Position numbers and translations under genes: made by a program
In this document: one piece after another, positions 11,009-19,053 of the stretch
Numbering within the stretch: position 1 is the stretch's first letter
Layout: each line of letters begins with the position of its first letter
The notes under the pieces: model-generated
What the model was told of the DNA's origin: nothing
The model's database searches: none
The model's input: only the letters and a program-made list of their open reading frames with translations
Source of the DNA: Pyrinomonadaceae bacterium
GTDB lineage: Bacteria > Acidobacteriota > Blastocatellia > Pyrinomonadales > Pyrinomonadaceae
DNA: 64,000 nucleotides
Assembly (NCBI GenBank): GCA_019694395.1
Contig: JAIBCC010000008.1
Span: 52,501 to 116,500, forward strand
Direction of reading: 5' to 3'

Positions 11009-11130
11009 TTTGGTTTTTGGTCTTTGGCTTTTGGTTTTTGTAAGAAGGACATTTGTTTCTCAAATTTTAACCGAATATTAGTTGGCAAAATTAAGGAAAA
11101 CAAAGACCAAAGCCCCAAAGCCCAAGACCA
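11009..11130. repeat. Heptamer arrays in the lysC leader
   Basis: Period-7 units of the form TTTGGTT/TTTGGTC/TTTGGCT run from 11009 to 11040. A degenerate inverse array (units such as AAAGACC and AAAGCCC) lies at about 11098-11130. Both are in the untranslated leader of lysC, between the riboswitch terminator and the start codon. Confidence 0.8.
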
Positions 11131-11133
11131 CAA

Positions 11134-11170
11134 ATAAAAAAAGCCGATTGTGAAAAAGCACACAACCGAC
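11134..11170 (-). terminator. Rho-independent terminator of the lysine riboswitch
   Basis: On the minus strand, a 10-bp stem (11170-11161 with 11152-11143, two G-T wobbles) is followed by a run of T (11142-11134 read on that strand). It sits about 25 bases downstream of the aptamer, the position of an expression platform that stops transcription when lysine is bound. Confidence 0.88.
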
Positions 11171-11194
11171 CTCAAAAAAATATTTCTTAGAAAA

Positions 11195-11370
11195 TCTGTC
11201 GTAGCTCTTCAACGAATAACGTTGACAGTCTAACGGATTTAGCCGTTATAACCAACTTGCCAAATTGAGAAGTTTTTGGCAAATTTCGGCGGTTTACCCC
11301 TTTCATTTTTCCTCAAAAAGCCCTCTCGCTCTCCGAAAAATTACTCTTGAAAACCGCACCTCTACTTAAA
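11195..11370 (-). promoter_or_regulatory. Lysine riboswitch (L box)
   Basis: Read on the minus strand, the stretch follows the L-box consensus in order. AGAGGTGCG is followed by the AAGAGTA of the P2 internal loop, then GAAAGGGG and CCGCCGAA before P3. P3 is a long stem around TTTGCCAAA and TTTGGCAAG. The P4 region and GACTGTCA follow, then P5 (CAACG with CGTTG) and the closing GAGCTAC, whose CTAC pairs with the opening GTAG. Order and spacing agree with the Bacillus lysC riboswitch. A TTGACA box at 11424-11419 may be its promoter -35. It precedes a terminator and the aspartate kinase gene. Confidence 0.93.
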
Positions 11371-11566
11371 AAATTATCAAAACACGAAATTGATAAGCTA
11401 AACTTTGCAGTTGATTTTGTCAAGTTTGGAAAACCTCATCATTAAAATTGATTTTTAATTTAACTCTGCCACATATTTCAAAATAAAAGGAAAGTAAGAT
11501 AAACTGGCAGAAGTTTATTAATGATTTTGAACAAAATCCTATAATTTATCGTAAGGATATACGGCT

Positions 11567-12178
11567 ATGCCTAAAAAATTCGATACAAATCCGCTCGATC
11601 CTGAGTTTCCGAAAAAAGTTGCGGAAGCGCAACAAGATGAAACTGCGTATAAATTAACTGCCGACACTCAGCTTTTTCAAGGTGATGCTGCAACGGATGA
11701 GCAAACGCGGCGTTTTCAGGAAGCGCAATTTCAGTCCTACGCTAACGTGCCAAATTATCAACCGCCTGCGGTGTATAATACGGCAAGATTTATGGAGACG
11801 GATCAACCTATCAATCGTAAAGTTGATAAAATCGGACTGCCGGAAAATATTCTGGTTGCATTGCCGTATTTGCCTTGGGGACTTGGTTTGATTGCAGGGC
11901 TGATTGAATTATTGTTAGTTCCACGAAGCGAACCGAAAGTTCGTTTTCATGCGGCGCAAGGACTAGCATTACATATAGGAGTTTTGCTAATTAGCACAAT
12001 TCTTGGGGTAGTTGGGAGATTTTCTGATTGGGCTGGAAGCGGAAGCTGGATATTTTCTTTAGCGATGCTTATATTTTTTATAATCTGGACAATTAAAGCC
12101 TATCAAGGCAAACCCATTCATGTTGAGGCTGTTGATGAATTAACTAATTGGTTAGAAGAAAAAGTAAGAATCAAATAA
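11567..12178 (+). CDS. DUF4870-like membrane protein
   Basis: 203 aa. About 85 polar, Gln/Pro-rich N-terminal residues precede three hydrophobic segments (roughly 95-120, 130-155, 165-185). VRFHAAQGL between the first two is the hallmark of the DUF4870/Tic20-like small membrane family. A short amphipathic tail follows. AAGGA lies 9 bases before the ATG and a TATAAT box at 11540-11545 may be its -10. The next gene starts 5 bases after the stop, so the two form an operon. Function unknown. Confidence 0.75.
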   Translation: MPKKFDTNPLDPEFPKKVAEAQQDETAYKLTADTQLFQGDAATDEQTRRFQEAQFQSYANVPNYQPPAVYNTARFMETDQPINRKVDKIGLPENILVALPYLPWGLGLIAGLIELLLVPRSEPKVRFHAAQGLALHIGVLLISTILGVVGRFSDWAGSGSWIFSLAMLIFFIIWTIKAYQGKPIHVEAVDELTNWLEEKVRIK

Positions 12179-12182
12179 AATT

Positions 12183-12638
12183 ATGTATTGTTCAAAATGC
12201 GGTAGTCAGATCAGTGACAAGTTAAATTATTGCAATATTTGCGGCGGGAAATTGACAAATGTTTCAGATGATTTACGCAAGCCAGCCTTGATAAGTTTGA
12301 TTGTTTCACTAGGCGTAATTTCTGTTATTGCGTTAGGCGGTGTGATCGGGTTGATTGCCCTTCTGCTTGAAAGAGGGGTTAAAGATGAATCCATCTTTAT
12401 GCTGGCTGGTATTTACCTGACGACATTTTTTTGTGTTGCTTTTCTTATTGCCCGCCAAATTTCAAAAATTATTTCGCCGAAAACAGAAAAAGCAGAAAGT
12501 TCTTCACAGGCTTATCAACCGCCTGCGCAGCTTTCTGCTCCAAATACTGCTCAACTTGAAGAACCTCGTCAACAACCGTTTAGCGTTACTGATAACACCA
12601 CCCGAACTTTTGACGAGGCTTTTGTTAAAAGAAATTAA
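12183..12638 (+). CDS. Zinc-ribbon membrane protein
   Basis: 151 aa. The N terminus is a classical zinc ribbon, CSKCGSQI then CNICGGKL, with two CxxC pairs. Two hydrophobic segments (about 40-65 and 75-95) and a Gln/Pro-rich cytoplasmic-looking tail follow. Such zinc_ribbon_2 membrane proteins are common next to DUF4870 proteins, as here (5-base gap). The last four bases overlap the end of the convergent phosphate transporter gene. Function unknown. Confidence 0.8.
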   Translation: MYCSKCGSQISDKLNYCNICGGKLTNVSDDLRKPALISLIVSLGVISVIALGGVIGLIALLLERGVKDESIFMLAGIYLTTFFCVAFLIARQISKIISPKTEKAESSSQAYQPPAQLSAPNTAQLEEPRQQPFSVTDNTTRTFDEAFVKRN

Positions 12639-13678
12639 AATCCGGTGCTTTTGTGGATCAGTAAAATCAAATAATAAGTTATTGCAGCAATTATTCCTGA
12701 CATCGGAATAGTCAGAACCCAAGCCCAAACAATTCTTCCGGCGACCCCCCATTTAACAGCGGACAGTCTCTTGGTCGAGCCGACCCCAACAATTGCTCCG
12801 GTGATTGTGTGAGTGGTTGAAACCGGAATTCCAAAATGTGTAGCAATGGCAAGAGTAATTGCGCCTGCCGTTTCAGCACAAAAACCGCCCACCGGCTGAA
12901 GTTTAGTGATTTTAGAACCCATTGTTTTAACAATTCTCCAACCGCCCGTTAAAGTTCCCAAACCAATTGCTGAGTGCGCCGCTAAAACTACCCAAAGCGG
13001 AATTTCAGGTAATTTTCCGCCTTCTGCCGAAGATAAAAAACCTCCTGCCACTAAAACCGCAGTAATAATCCCCATTGTTTTTTGGGCATCATTACCGCCA
13101 TGTCCAAGCGAATAAGCCGCTGCCGAAAATAATTGTCCGACCCTAAAATAACGATCAACTTTGGAAACAGCGGTTTTTCTAAAAATCCAATAAACCGATA
13201 ACATTAAAATGAAACCAAGGGTCATTCCAATTAACGGTGCGCCAATAATAAAACTCAGGGTTAAATACCATCCTGAAGGAATAATGACGCTAAAACTGCT
13301 TGCTGCCGCAACTGCTGCGCCTGCATACCCGCCAATCAATGCGTGCGAACTTGAGGTCGGCAATCCCAAATACCAGGTGATCAAATTCCAGGTAATTACT
13401 CCGACTAATCCCGCCAACAGAACATATAGATGTAATTCTTTGGCAATAGGTTTAAGGTCAACTAATCCGCCGCCAATCATTTTGGCAACTGCCGTTCCAA
13501 AGATGGCAAAGGCGATAAAGTTGAAAAAAGCTGCCCACGCAACTGCCACACCAGGTGATAAAACTCGCGTTGAAACAACTGTCGCAATTGAGTTTGCCGC
13601 GTCGTGCATTCCGTTTGTGTAGTCGAAAATAAGCGCGACGATAATGATAAAAACAACAAGTGCTGTAGCTGGTTCCAT
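12635..13678 (-). CDS. pit: Inorganic phosphate transporter, PiT family
   Basis: 347 aa from the ATG at 13678. Low-affinity phosphate permease of the inner membrane, with about ten hydrophobic segments. The N-terminal PiT signature GMHDAANSIATVVSTRVLSP and the second-half copy, around GGNDAQKTMGIIT, are both present, as expected from the internal duplication of the family. It starts 4 bases after the stop of the upstream DUF47 gene, the usual partner of Pit transporters. A longer frame begins upstream at 13723 but lies within the DUF47 gene and is not needed. Confidence 0.95.
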   Translation of the reverse strand: MEPATALVVFIIIVALIFDYTNGMHDAANSIATVVSTRVLSPGVAVAWAAFFNFIAFAIFGTAVAKMIGGGLVDLKPIAKELHLYVLLAGLVGVITWNLITWYLGLPTSSSHALIGGYAGAAVAAASSFSVIIPSGWYLTLSFIIGAPLIGMTLGFILMLSVYWIFRKTAVSKVDRYFRVGQLFSAAAYSLGHGGNDAQKTMGIITAVLVAGGFLSSAEGGKLPEIPLWVVLAAHSAIGLGTLTGGWRIVKTMGSKITKLQPVGGFCAETAGAITLAIATHFGIPVSTTHTITGAIVGVGSTKRLSAVKWGVAGRIVWAWVLTIPMSGIIAAITYYLILLIHKSTGF

Positions 13679-13682
13679 AGTT

Positions 13683-14303
13683 TTAATTGTGTTTGAGCAT
13701 AATGCTCTCAATAATATTGGCAACGCTCTCGCATCTGTCGGTGGCGTTTTCTAAGATTTCGTAAAGTTCTTTCATTTTGATGACAGTCAAAGCATCGGTT
13801 GAGTTATGAAAAAGCTCTCCGATTGCCCGAAAGTAAACATCGTCAGCTTCATTTTCGAGCCGATGAATTTCGACAATATGCTGATTCATATTGTTTGGTT
13901 TACTGAGCATCGAAACGGCTGAATTGATTTCAATTGACTGACCTTGAATTACTTTGGCAAGGTGTCTGGCGTGGTCGCCGAGTTCCTTGATATCATACAT
14001 TCTGATCGCACGAGCCGCCGCATCAATATAATCAAGGACATCATCCAATGCTACTGACAAAGCAAAAATATCTTCACGGTCAAAAGGTGTAATAAAGGAT
14101 TTGTTTAATTTGGTGCTGATTTCGTGTGTTAAAGCATCGCATCCGTGTTCAGCTTCTTTGATCTTCTTGGTGATAGCTTCAAAACTTGCTGCATCTGCTT
14201 GCGTCATTTCGACCAGATGATTTGAAGCCTCCTGCATTTTGGCAGTCATTTGCGAAAACAGAGTAAAATATTCATCTTCGCGCGGTAATAAGCTAAAGCC
14301 CAT
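13683..14303 (-). CDS. DUF47/PhoU-like Pit accessory protein
   Basis: 206 aa from the ATG at 14303, which has GGAG nine bases upstream; a TTG five codons earlier is less likely. All-helical PhoU-like protein of the DUF47 (TIGR00153) family: LLPREDEYFTLF at the N terminus, EHGCDALTHEI with acidic metal-binding positions, and TPFDREDIFALS in the middle, all typical. These proteins are coded beside Pit transporters and are thought to modulate them. The transporter gene follows after 4 bases. Confidence 0.93.
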   Translation of the reverse strand: MGFSLLPREDEYFTLFSQMTAKMQEASNHLVEMTQADAASFEAITKKIKEAEHGCDALTHEISTKLNKSFITPFDREDIFALSVALDDVLDYIDAAARAIRMYDIKELGDHARHLAKVIQGQSIEINSAVSMLSKPNNMNQHIVEIHRLENEADDVYFRAIGELFHNSTDALTVIKMKELYEILENATDRCESVANIIESIMLKHN

Positions 14304-14407
14304 TTTTTCAATCTCCAAATATAATTTTAGAATTCAAACTCCAAAATATATCGGATGAAAAAGGGCTTGTCTATTGAATGAAACTTTTTTGTAACAAAGA
14401 TGTAACA

Positions 14408-15496
14408 TCAAGTCTGAACAACAGGAATTGCTTGAGTTTTATTTTTGAAGAGTTTATTTTCCAGACTTTGCCGAAGAAGCAGAGATTTCTTCTCAATCAG
14501 ATAGTAGGAAAGAATCGAAGCTAAAATCAGTGCTCCCAAATTGTATGGAAAAGTTGCAAACATTGCCTTGTTGTCAGGGTTAAAAAAAGGCTGCTGCCAT
14601 AAATAAATGGAGTAGCTCATCATTCCGATCAGAATCATCGGGCGCGAGTTTAAAACCTTTCCAACCAAACTTTCGTGGTTGACAACTACCCAATCTAAAA
14701 ATAATACAATCAATAAATTAACTGCGGAAATTCCGGCTGAAACCGCAAATTTCGGATGATCGTCTTGATTATTCAAAATAACGATCAAAATTGGCAGCAG
14801 CAGAGCAAAGTTTTTCCTGAGAAAATATTGATAAATTTGATTTTTATGAAGTTCCTCCCGAAAAAGAGAAAGTAATCCGCCAATCGCTAACGCATCCATA
14901 TTGTGATGAAACGCCGTTGTAAACCAAAAGAAATCGGTTTCTCCGTAGTGAAAAAAATACCAAAGGCGGCTTGCAGGGGCAATCAGAAGCGCGGCTAACA
15001 AGAATTTTTTTGTTTTGGCAACACCTAAAAAAGCTAGGATTCCCGGAAATAACAGATAAAATTGTTCTTCAACAGATAATGACCACGAATGCGTAATATC
15101 CCAATTGCTATTGGAAATATAGTTGCTGTTATAAGTGATAGCCGTGAGAAAAGTTTTAAATGGAATCGGCGGAGTCAATCCGCTATTAGAAGTAAAAAAA
15201 ATAATTATAAGAAAGAAATAAAACGGCACAAAAATCCGCATTGTGCGCCGAAAGTAAAATTTCAAAAGATTAATATTATCTGTTTGCGCTAATTCTTTGA
15301 GTAATAATCCTGTAATCAAAAAGCCTGAGATAACGAAAAAAATCCGAACGCCCAAAGCCCCAAAATTAAGGTAAAAAGTTATATTACTGAAATGTATCTG
15401 GTCGGAAATCTTAGTTACTGTATGACTGAAAATGACCAGAATAATTGATATGGCACGAAGTCCGTCCAAAGAAGGAATACGCAAATCGCTTTTCAT
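14408..15496 (-). CDS. OafA-type membrane acyltransferase
   Basis: 362 aa, family acyltransferase 3. The N terminus SLDGLRAISIILVIFSHT contains the conserved Arg and His, followed by FFVISGFLITGLL and SWSLSVEEQFYLLFP, all three hallmarks of O-acyltransferases that modify cell-surface glycans or lipids. Around ten membrane segments are visible. It stands alone with no polysaccharide genes next to it, so the acceptor cannot be guessed. Confidence 0.92.
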   Translation of the reverse strand: MKSDLRIPSLDGLRAISIILVIFSHTVTKISDQIHFSNITFYLNFGALGVRIFFVISGFLITGLLLKELAQTDNINLLKFYFRRTMRIFVPFYFFLIIIFFTSNSGLTPPIPFKTFLTAITYNSNYISNSNWDITHSWSLSVEEQFYLLFPGILAFLGVAKTKKFLLAALLIAPASRLWYFFHYGETDFFWFTTAFHHNMDALAIGGLLSLFREELHKNQIYQYFLRKNFALLLPILIVILNNQDDHPKFAVSAGISAVNLLIVLFLDWVVVNHESLVGKVLNSRPMILIGMMSYSIYLWQQPFFNPDNKAMFATFPYNLGALILASILSYYLIEKKSLLLRQSLENKLFKNKTQAIPVVQT

Positions 15497-15700
15497 AAAT
15501 TAAGATACAGATTGAATCTGATCTTTTTCCCACAAAAAACAAGATTTGAAGATTTAGCCAACTTCTAGCGGTTAAATGTCATCTGAATTCAGCCTTTGTT
15601 ATTTAATTTTATATTATCGCATTGATTGAAAGACAAGTTTTGCAATAGACTGTTAAGTTAAGAATAATCAACCAAAAACTTATTTTTGAAGGAGGGAAAA

Positions 15701-17062
15701 ATGAAGAAATATTTAACTATTTGGACGTTGTTTTCATTGGTTTTGATTTTGCCTTTGGTCGGCATCGCACAAACCAAGGTTTCAATGCCGAAAAACAAGA
15801 ACAATATCAATAAAGACATTGAAGTTGGAGGGAAAGCGGCATCAGAGGTTGACCGGACTTTTCCGATGGTCAATGACCGCGTTTCTGAGGCATATATCAA
15901 CGAAGTTGGAATGCGTTTGGCAAATGCTGTTCCGCCTGAATTTCAACACCCTGAGTTCAATTGTAAATTCAAGATTGTAAATGCGAGCGACATTAACGCG
16001 TTTGCTTTGCCCGGCTGTTGGCTTTATGTTAATCGCGGAATGATCGAAGCCGCTCATAACGAGGGCGAAATGGCAGGCGTAATGGCACACGAGATCAGCC
16101 ATGCAATGCTTCGCCACGGAACGGCGCAAGGTCCGGGATTAGGAACCCAACTTGGCGCACTCGGAGTTTTGATTGGCGGTGCAATGATTGGCGCACCTGA
16201 ACTTGGCGCGGCAGGATATGCCGGATTAATGACTCCTTATAGTCGTGCTTTTGAAAAACAAGCTGATATTCTCGGGGCAAATATTATGGCTCGCGCCGGA
16301 TATGATCCGCGTGATTTAGCCAATATGTTCAAAACCATTGCCGGAGAAGGAGGCGGACGCACTCCCGAATGGATCAGCACTCACCCCGATCCGGGCAATC
16401 GCTACAATTACATAAACCAAGAGGCTTCGATGCTTCGTGTTTCGCCAAATCCGATCAAAATTACACCCGGATTCCAACGTGCTCAAAACTTTATGCGTTC
16501 ATTGCCGAAAGCCAAGACAATGGAGCAAATCGAGAAAGAATCGCAAGGTCAGCAAGGCGGACAAAATCCGACTGCCGGCGGCAGATACGGCAATGTCGGA
16601 TTACCGAGTGCAAGTTACAGAACTTACAACAACGGCGGATTATCAGTTAATGTTCCGAGCAACTGGCGCGAGTTTCCAAGTCAAAGCGAGGTTATTTTCT
16701 CGCCGGAAGGTGCCTATGGTGATGATGGCATTACGCACGGAGTTATGATCGGAGTAACTCAGGCAAACGGAAGTAATTTCCAACAGTCATTTGATAATTA
16801 TGTCAAAGGAATTGCCCAAAGCAACAATTATCAAATGAAGAGTAACTATTCAAATACAACGCTTAACGGACGTAACGGATTAGCGGTTGTCGTTGGCGGA
16901 CGCTCAAATGTGACTAATCGCAATGAATTGGTAACAATTTACGGATCCCAATTAAACAACGGCAGCATCTTTTATGTGATTACCGTTTCGCCGGAAGATC
17001 AGGCAACTTCCTATCAACCGGCATTCCGAAATATTATTCGCTCAGTTCGTTTGAATGGATAA
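15701..17062 (+). CDS. Secreted M48-family zinc metallopeptidase
   Basis: 453 aa from the ATG at 15701, which has a strong GGAGG seven bases upstream. The signal peptide ends near residue 24 (GIAQ). The catalytic HEISH gives H130, E131 and H134; the third ligand is probably E185 in FEKQADILG, the ExxAD form of Oma1/BepA-like enzymes. Residues after about 315 form a second domain of PsbP/DUF1795 appearance, seen behind M48 domains in related proteins. Likely periplasmic quality-control protease. A hairpin lies after the stop. Confidence 0.92.
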   Translation: MKKYLTIWTLFSLVLILPLVGIAQTKVSMPKNKNNINKDIEVGGKAASEVDRTFPMVNDRVSEAYINEVGMRLANAVPPEFQHPEFNCKFKIVNASDINAFALPGCWLYVNRGMIEAAHNEGEMAGVMAHEISHAMLRHGTAQGPGLGTQLGALGVLIGGAMIGAPELGAAGYAGLMTPYSRAFEKQADILGANIMARAGYDPRDLANMFKTIAGEGGGRTPEWISTHPDPGNRYNYINQEASMLRVSPNPIKITPGFQRAQNFMRSLPKAKTMEQIEKESQGQQGGQNPTAGGRYGNVGLPSASYRTYNNGGLSVNVPSNWREFPSQSEVIFSPEGAYGDDGITHGVMIGVTQANGSNFQQSFDNYVKGIAQSNNYQMKSNYSNTTLNGRNGLAVVVGGRSNVTNRNELVTIYGSQLNNGSIFYVITVSPEDQATSYQPAFRNIIRSVRLNG

Positions 17063-17081
17063 TTAATAATTTTCTAGTAAT

Positions 17082-17120
17082 AAGAGGCTAAGTGTCACGC
17101 CCTCCAATACTTAGCCTCTT
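17082..17120 (+). terminator. Hairpin after the M48 gene
   Basis: A perfect 12-bp stem (17082-17093 with 17109-17120) around a 15-nt loop. Only two T follow, so it may be a weak terminator or an attenuator for the next gene 23 bases later. Confidence 0.6.
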
Positions 17121-17142
17121 AAATTTCTAAACGGAGAAAAAA

Positions 17143-18300
17143 ATGAAGAAAATATTATTTTCCGTTTTGCTGTGTGCAATAGCAGGATTTTCTATTTCTG
17201 CCCAGACAGTTCAGCAATACGGTCAATGCAGTCAAAGTAATTTTACGCCTATTCAATGCGGCTATTATCAGGAAGGCTATCAGGATGGCGTGGGTGATGC
17301 TCAAACAAATCGAAATAGTGATTACCGACGTTATAGAAACAAATTAGACGGAAGCAAATACGAAAGTTATTACCAGCAAGGTTATGAGGCAGGCTATTCA
17401 AGTCTCAGGACTAACCAAAGATGGAGTAATGACCAAAGAAATGCCTACGATGATGGTTATCAAGATGGTGAAAGCGATAAACGCCGCAACATCAGCCGTT
17501 TACCTGCCCGTTACGAGGGGCAATACAATAAAACCTACGAGGCTTTTTATAAACAAGGTTATTTTGACGGTTACGATGGCAGAAGCCGCCAATATGACAC
17601 ACAAATCGGCGGAAATCAGCCAAATTTTCCGAACAACCCTAATTTCCCGAATAATCCCGATTTTCCAAGAGGCGGAACTGCTACCGGAACGGTAGATTGG
17701 GTTGGCAGAGTGGATGACAGAGTAAATATCATTATTAGAGGCAACGAAGTTAGAACCGAAATCGTAGCAGGAACCGGCGGACAACCGACTCAACAAACAA
17801 TGAACGGAGTTTTGCCGCGTCGTTCTGCCACAGTTTCGGTCAATAAAATCGAAGGACGCGGAACTGTTTCCGTAATTCAGCAGCCAAGCCGTGAAAATAG
17901 ATTCACTGCAATTGTTCAAGTTGTTGATTCTAAACGCGGCGATGAAAACTACCGATTACAAATTTCCTGGCAATCATCTGTTTTGCAACAAATTGATGAG
18001 CCTTATCAATCAGGTAGAGTCATCTGGAAAGGACGGGTTGACCAAACCGCCAACATTGTTATTTCGGGCAATGATATTGATTCCCAAGATGCTTCAGGCA
18101 CAGGGTTATCGAATGTCAGCAATAACTTTAGCGGTTATTTGGCGCGTCGTCCCGGAAGCGTTTCGGTCAAGAAAAACAAAGGACGCGGAACGGTCAATGT
18201 TTTGCAGCAGCCAAGTGCTGAGAATGATTACGTTGCAATTGTTCAGGTTTTTGATACTGACAAAGGCGCAGGTGATTATGAAATTGAAATAAGTTGGTAA
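17143..18300 (+). CDS. Secreted YxxGY-repeat protein with duplicated C-terminal domain
   Basis: 385 aa. Signal peptide to about residue 20 (SISAQ). Residues about 35-145 hold repeated GYQDG/GYEAGY/GYFDGY motifs spaced 30-40 residues apart. A short Asn/Pro repeat (NFPNNP) links these to two homologous domains of about 90 residues, each with a WxGRVD start, a GRGTV strand with QQPS, and an EISW or QISW end. The internal duplication is visible by eye. The gene at 44482-44997 codes for another protein with GYxxGF motifs. No known family is recognised; extracellular or periplasmic role inferred. Confidence 0.8.
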   Translation: MKKILFSVLLCAIAGFSISAQTVQQYGQCSQSNFTPIQCGYYQEGYQDGVGDAQTNRNSDYRRYRNKLDGSKYESYYQQGYEAGYSSLRTNQRWSNDQRNAYDDGYQDGESDKRRNISRLPARYEGQYNKTYEAFYKQGYFDGYDGRSRQYDTQIGGNQPNFPNNPNFPNNPDFPRGGTATGTVDWVGRVDDRVNIIIRGNEVRTEIVAGTGGQPTQQTMNGVLPRRSATVSVNKIEGRGTVSVIQQPSRENRFTAIVQVVDSKRGDENYRLQISWQSSVLQQIDEPYQSGRVIWKGRVDQTANIVISGNDIDSQDASGTGLSNVSNNFSGYLARRPGSVSVKKNKGRGTVNVLQQPSAENDYVAIVQVFDTDKGAGDYEIEISW

Positions 18301-18338
18301 TTGGCAGAACCCCGCGCGTGAGCAAGGGGGTAATTCTC

Positions 18339-18384
18339 AAAAAAGTCGAAAGTCGAAAGTCAAAATTGGCTTTCGACTTTTTTT
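18339..18384. terminator. Bidirectional terminator made from heptamer units
   Basis: AAAAAAGTCGAAAG around 18339-18352 pairs with CTTTCGACTTTTTT at 18370-18383. A second GTCGAAA copy offers an alternative stem. The A and T runs suit termination of both the plus-strand gene ending at 18300 and the minus-strand trmB side. Just upstream, 18310-18329 is a G/C-rich hairpin-like stretch. Confidence 0.7.
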
Positions 18385-18435
18385 GTTTAAGTAGGATTCA
18401 TTTGACTTTTGACCTTTGACCTTTCGACTTTTGAT
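18345..18435. repeat. Heptamer arrays at the trmB 3' end
   Basis: Three direct units (GTCGAAA, GTCGAAA, GTCAAAA) at 18345-18365 and five units of the inverse type (TTTGACT, TTTGACC, TTTGACC, TTTCGAC, TTTTGAT) at 18401-18435. The second array lies wholly inside the trmB reading frame. Confidence 0.88.
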
Positions 18436-19051
18436 ATTCAAATATTCTTCGATAAACAGGTAAATCCTTATCTTCAACCGCTTTTTCGCGTTCGGTTTTA
18501 ACCGGAAACGGATTTTCGCTGACTTCAATTTCCTGCAAATCTTCGTTTTCCCGAAATAATTCAAACATTTCTTCTGCCAGAAATTCGATGTCGGTTTGGA
18601 CAAAGATTCTTCCGTTTTCGGCTAAATGCTCGACTACGGTTTCAACTAATTGGCGATTGACCATCCGGCGTTTGGCGTGTTTTTTCTTAAACCACGGATC
18701 AGGAAATTGAATCGTGACGGTTTGCAAAAGCCCTTTGGGAAAATTCGCTATTGATTTATCCAAATTGACCATTGCGTTAGAAAATTCGTAATGCAAATTG
18801 GTTAAATTTGCCTCTTGTGCCAGACGATTTCCTTCGTTGACCAAGGCTTCACGGATTTCTATTCCGATGTAATTCTGTGTTTTGTCCAAATCCGCCATTT
18901 GGAGCAAAAAACGTCCCCGCGCACAACCAATATCGAGCAAGATCGGCATTTCCGGGTTAGCAAAAATCTTTTCAATTTCAATTGGGTTAGGGGTGAAACG
19001 AAAATAAGGTGCAAGCGGATTAACGTGTTGGTGAACTCTGACTCTACCCAT
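18398..19051 (-). CDS. trmB: tRNA (guanine-N7)-methyltransferase TrmB
   Basis: 217 aa. Methylates G46 in the variable loop of tRNAs using S-adenosylmethionine. The SAM-binding LLDIGCARGRFLLQMA, the family motif QFPDPWFKKKHAKRR and NRQLVE follow in the expected order. The last eleven residues (QKSKGQRSKVK) are entirely encoded by a heptamer array and are probably not part of the original protein; the natural end would be near RRIFEY. Its start is three bases downstream of the rhomboid gene's stop, so the two are co-transcribed. Confidence 0.95.
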   Translation of the reverse strand: MGRVRVHQHVNPLAPYFRFTPNPIEIEKIFANPEMPILLDIGCARGRFLLQMADLDKTQNYIGIEIREALVNEGNRLAQEANLTNLHYEFSNAMVNLDKSIANFPKGLLQTVTIQFPDPWFKKKHAKRRMVNRQLVETVVEHLAENGRIFVQTDIEFLAEEMFELFRENEDLQEIEVSENPFPVKTEREKAVEDKDLPVYRRIFEYQKSKGQRSKVK

Positions 19052-19053
19052 TC

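Noticed and set aside
10634-11137. A 167-codon plus-strand frame opposite lysC
   Set aside because: Antisense to the kinase and its repeat-bearing leader; no recognisable product.
10999-11175. N-terminal extension of lysC by about 59 residues
   Set aside because: The extension is read through a terminator hairpin and repeat arrays; the ATG at 10998 gives the normal aspartokinase start.
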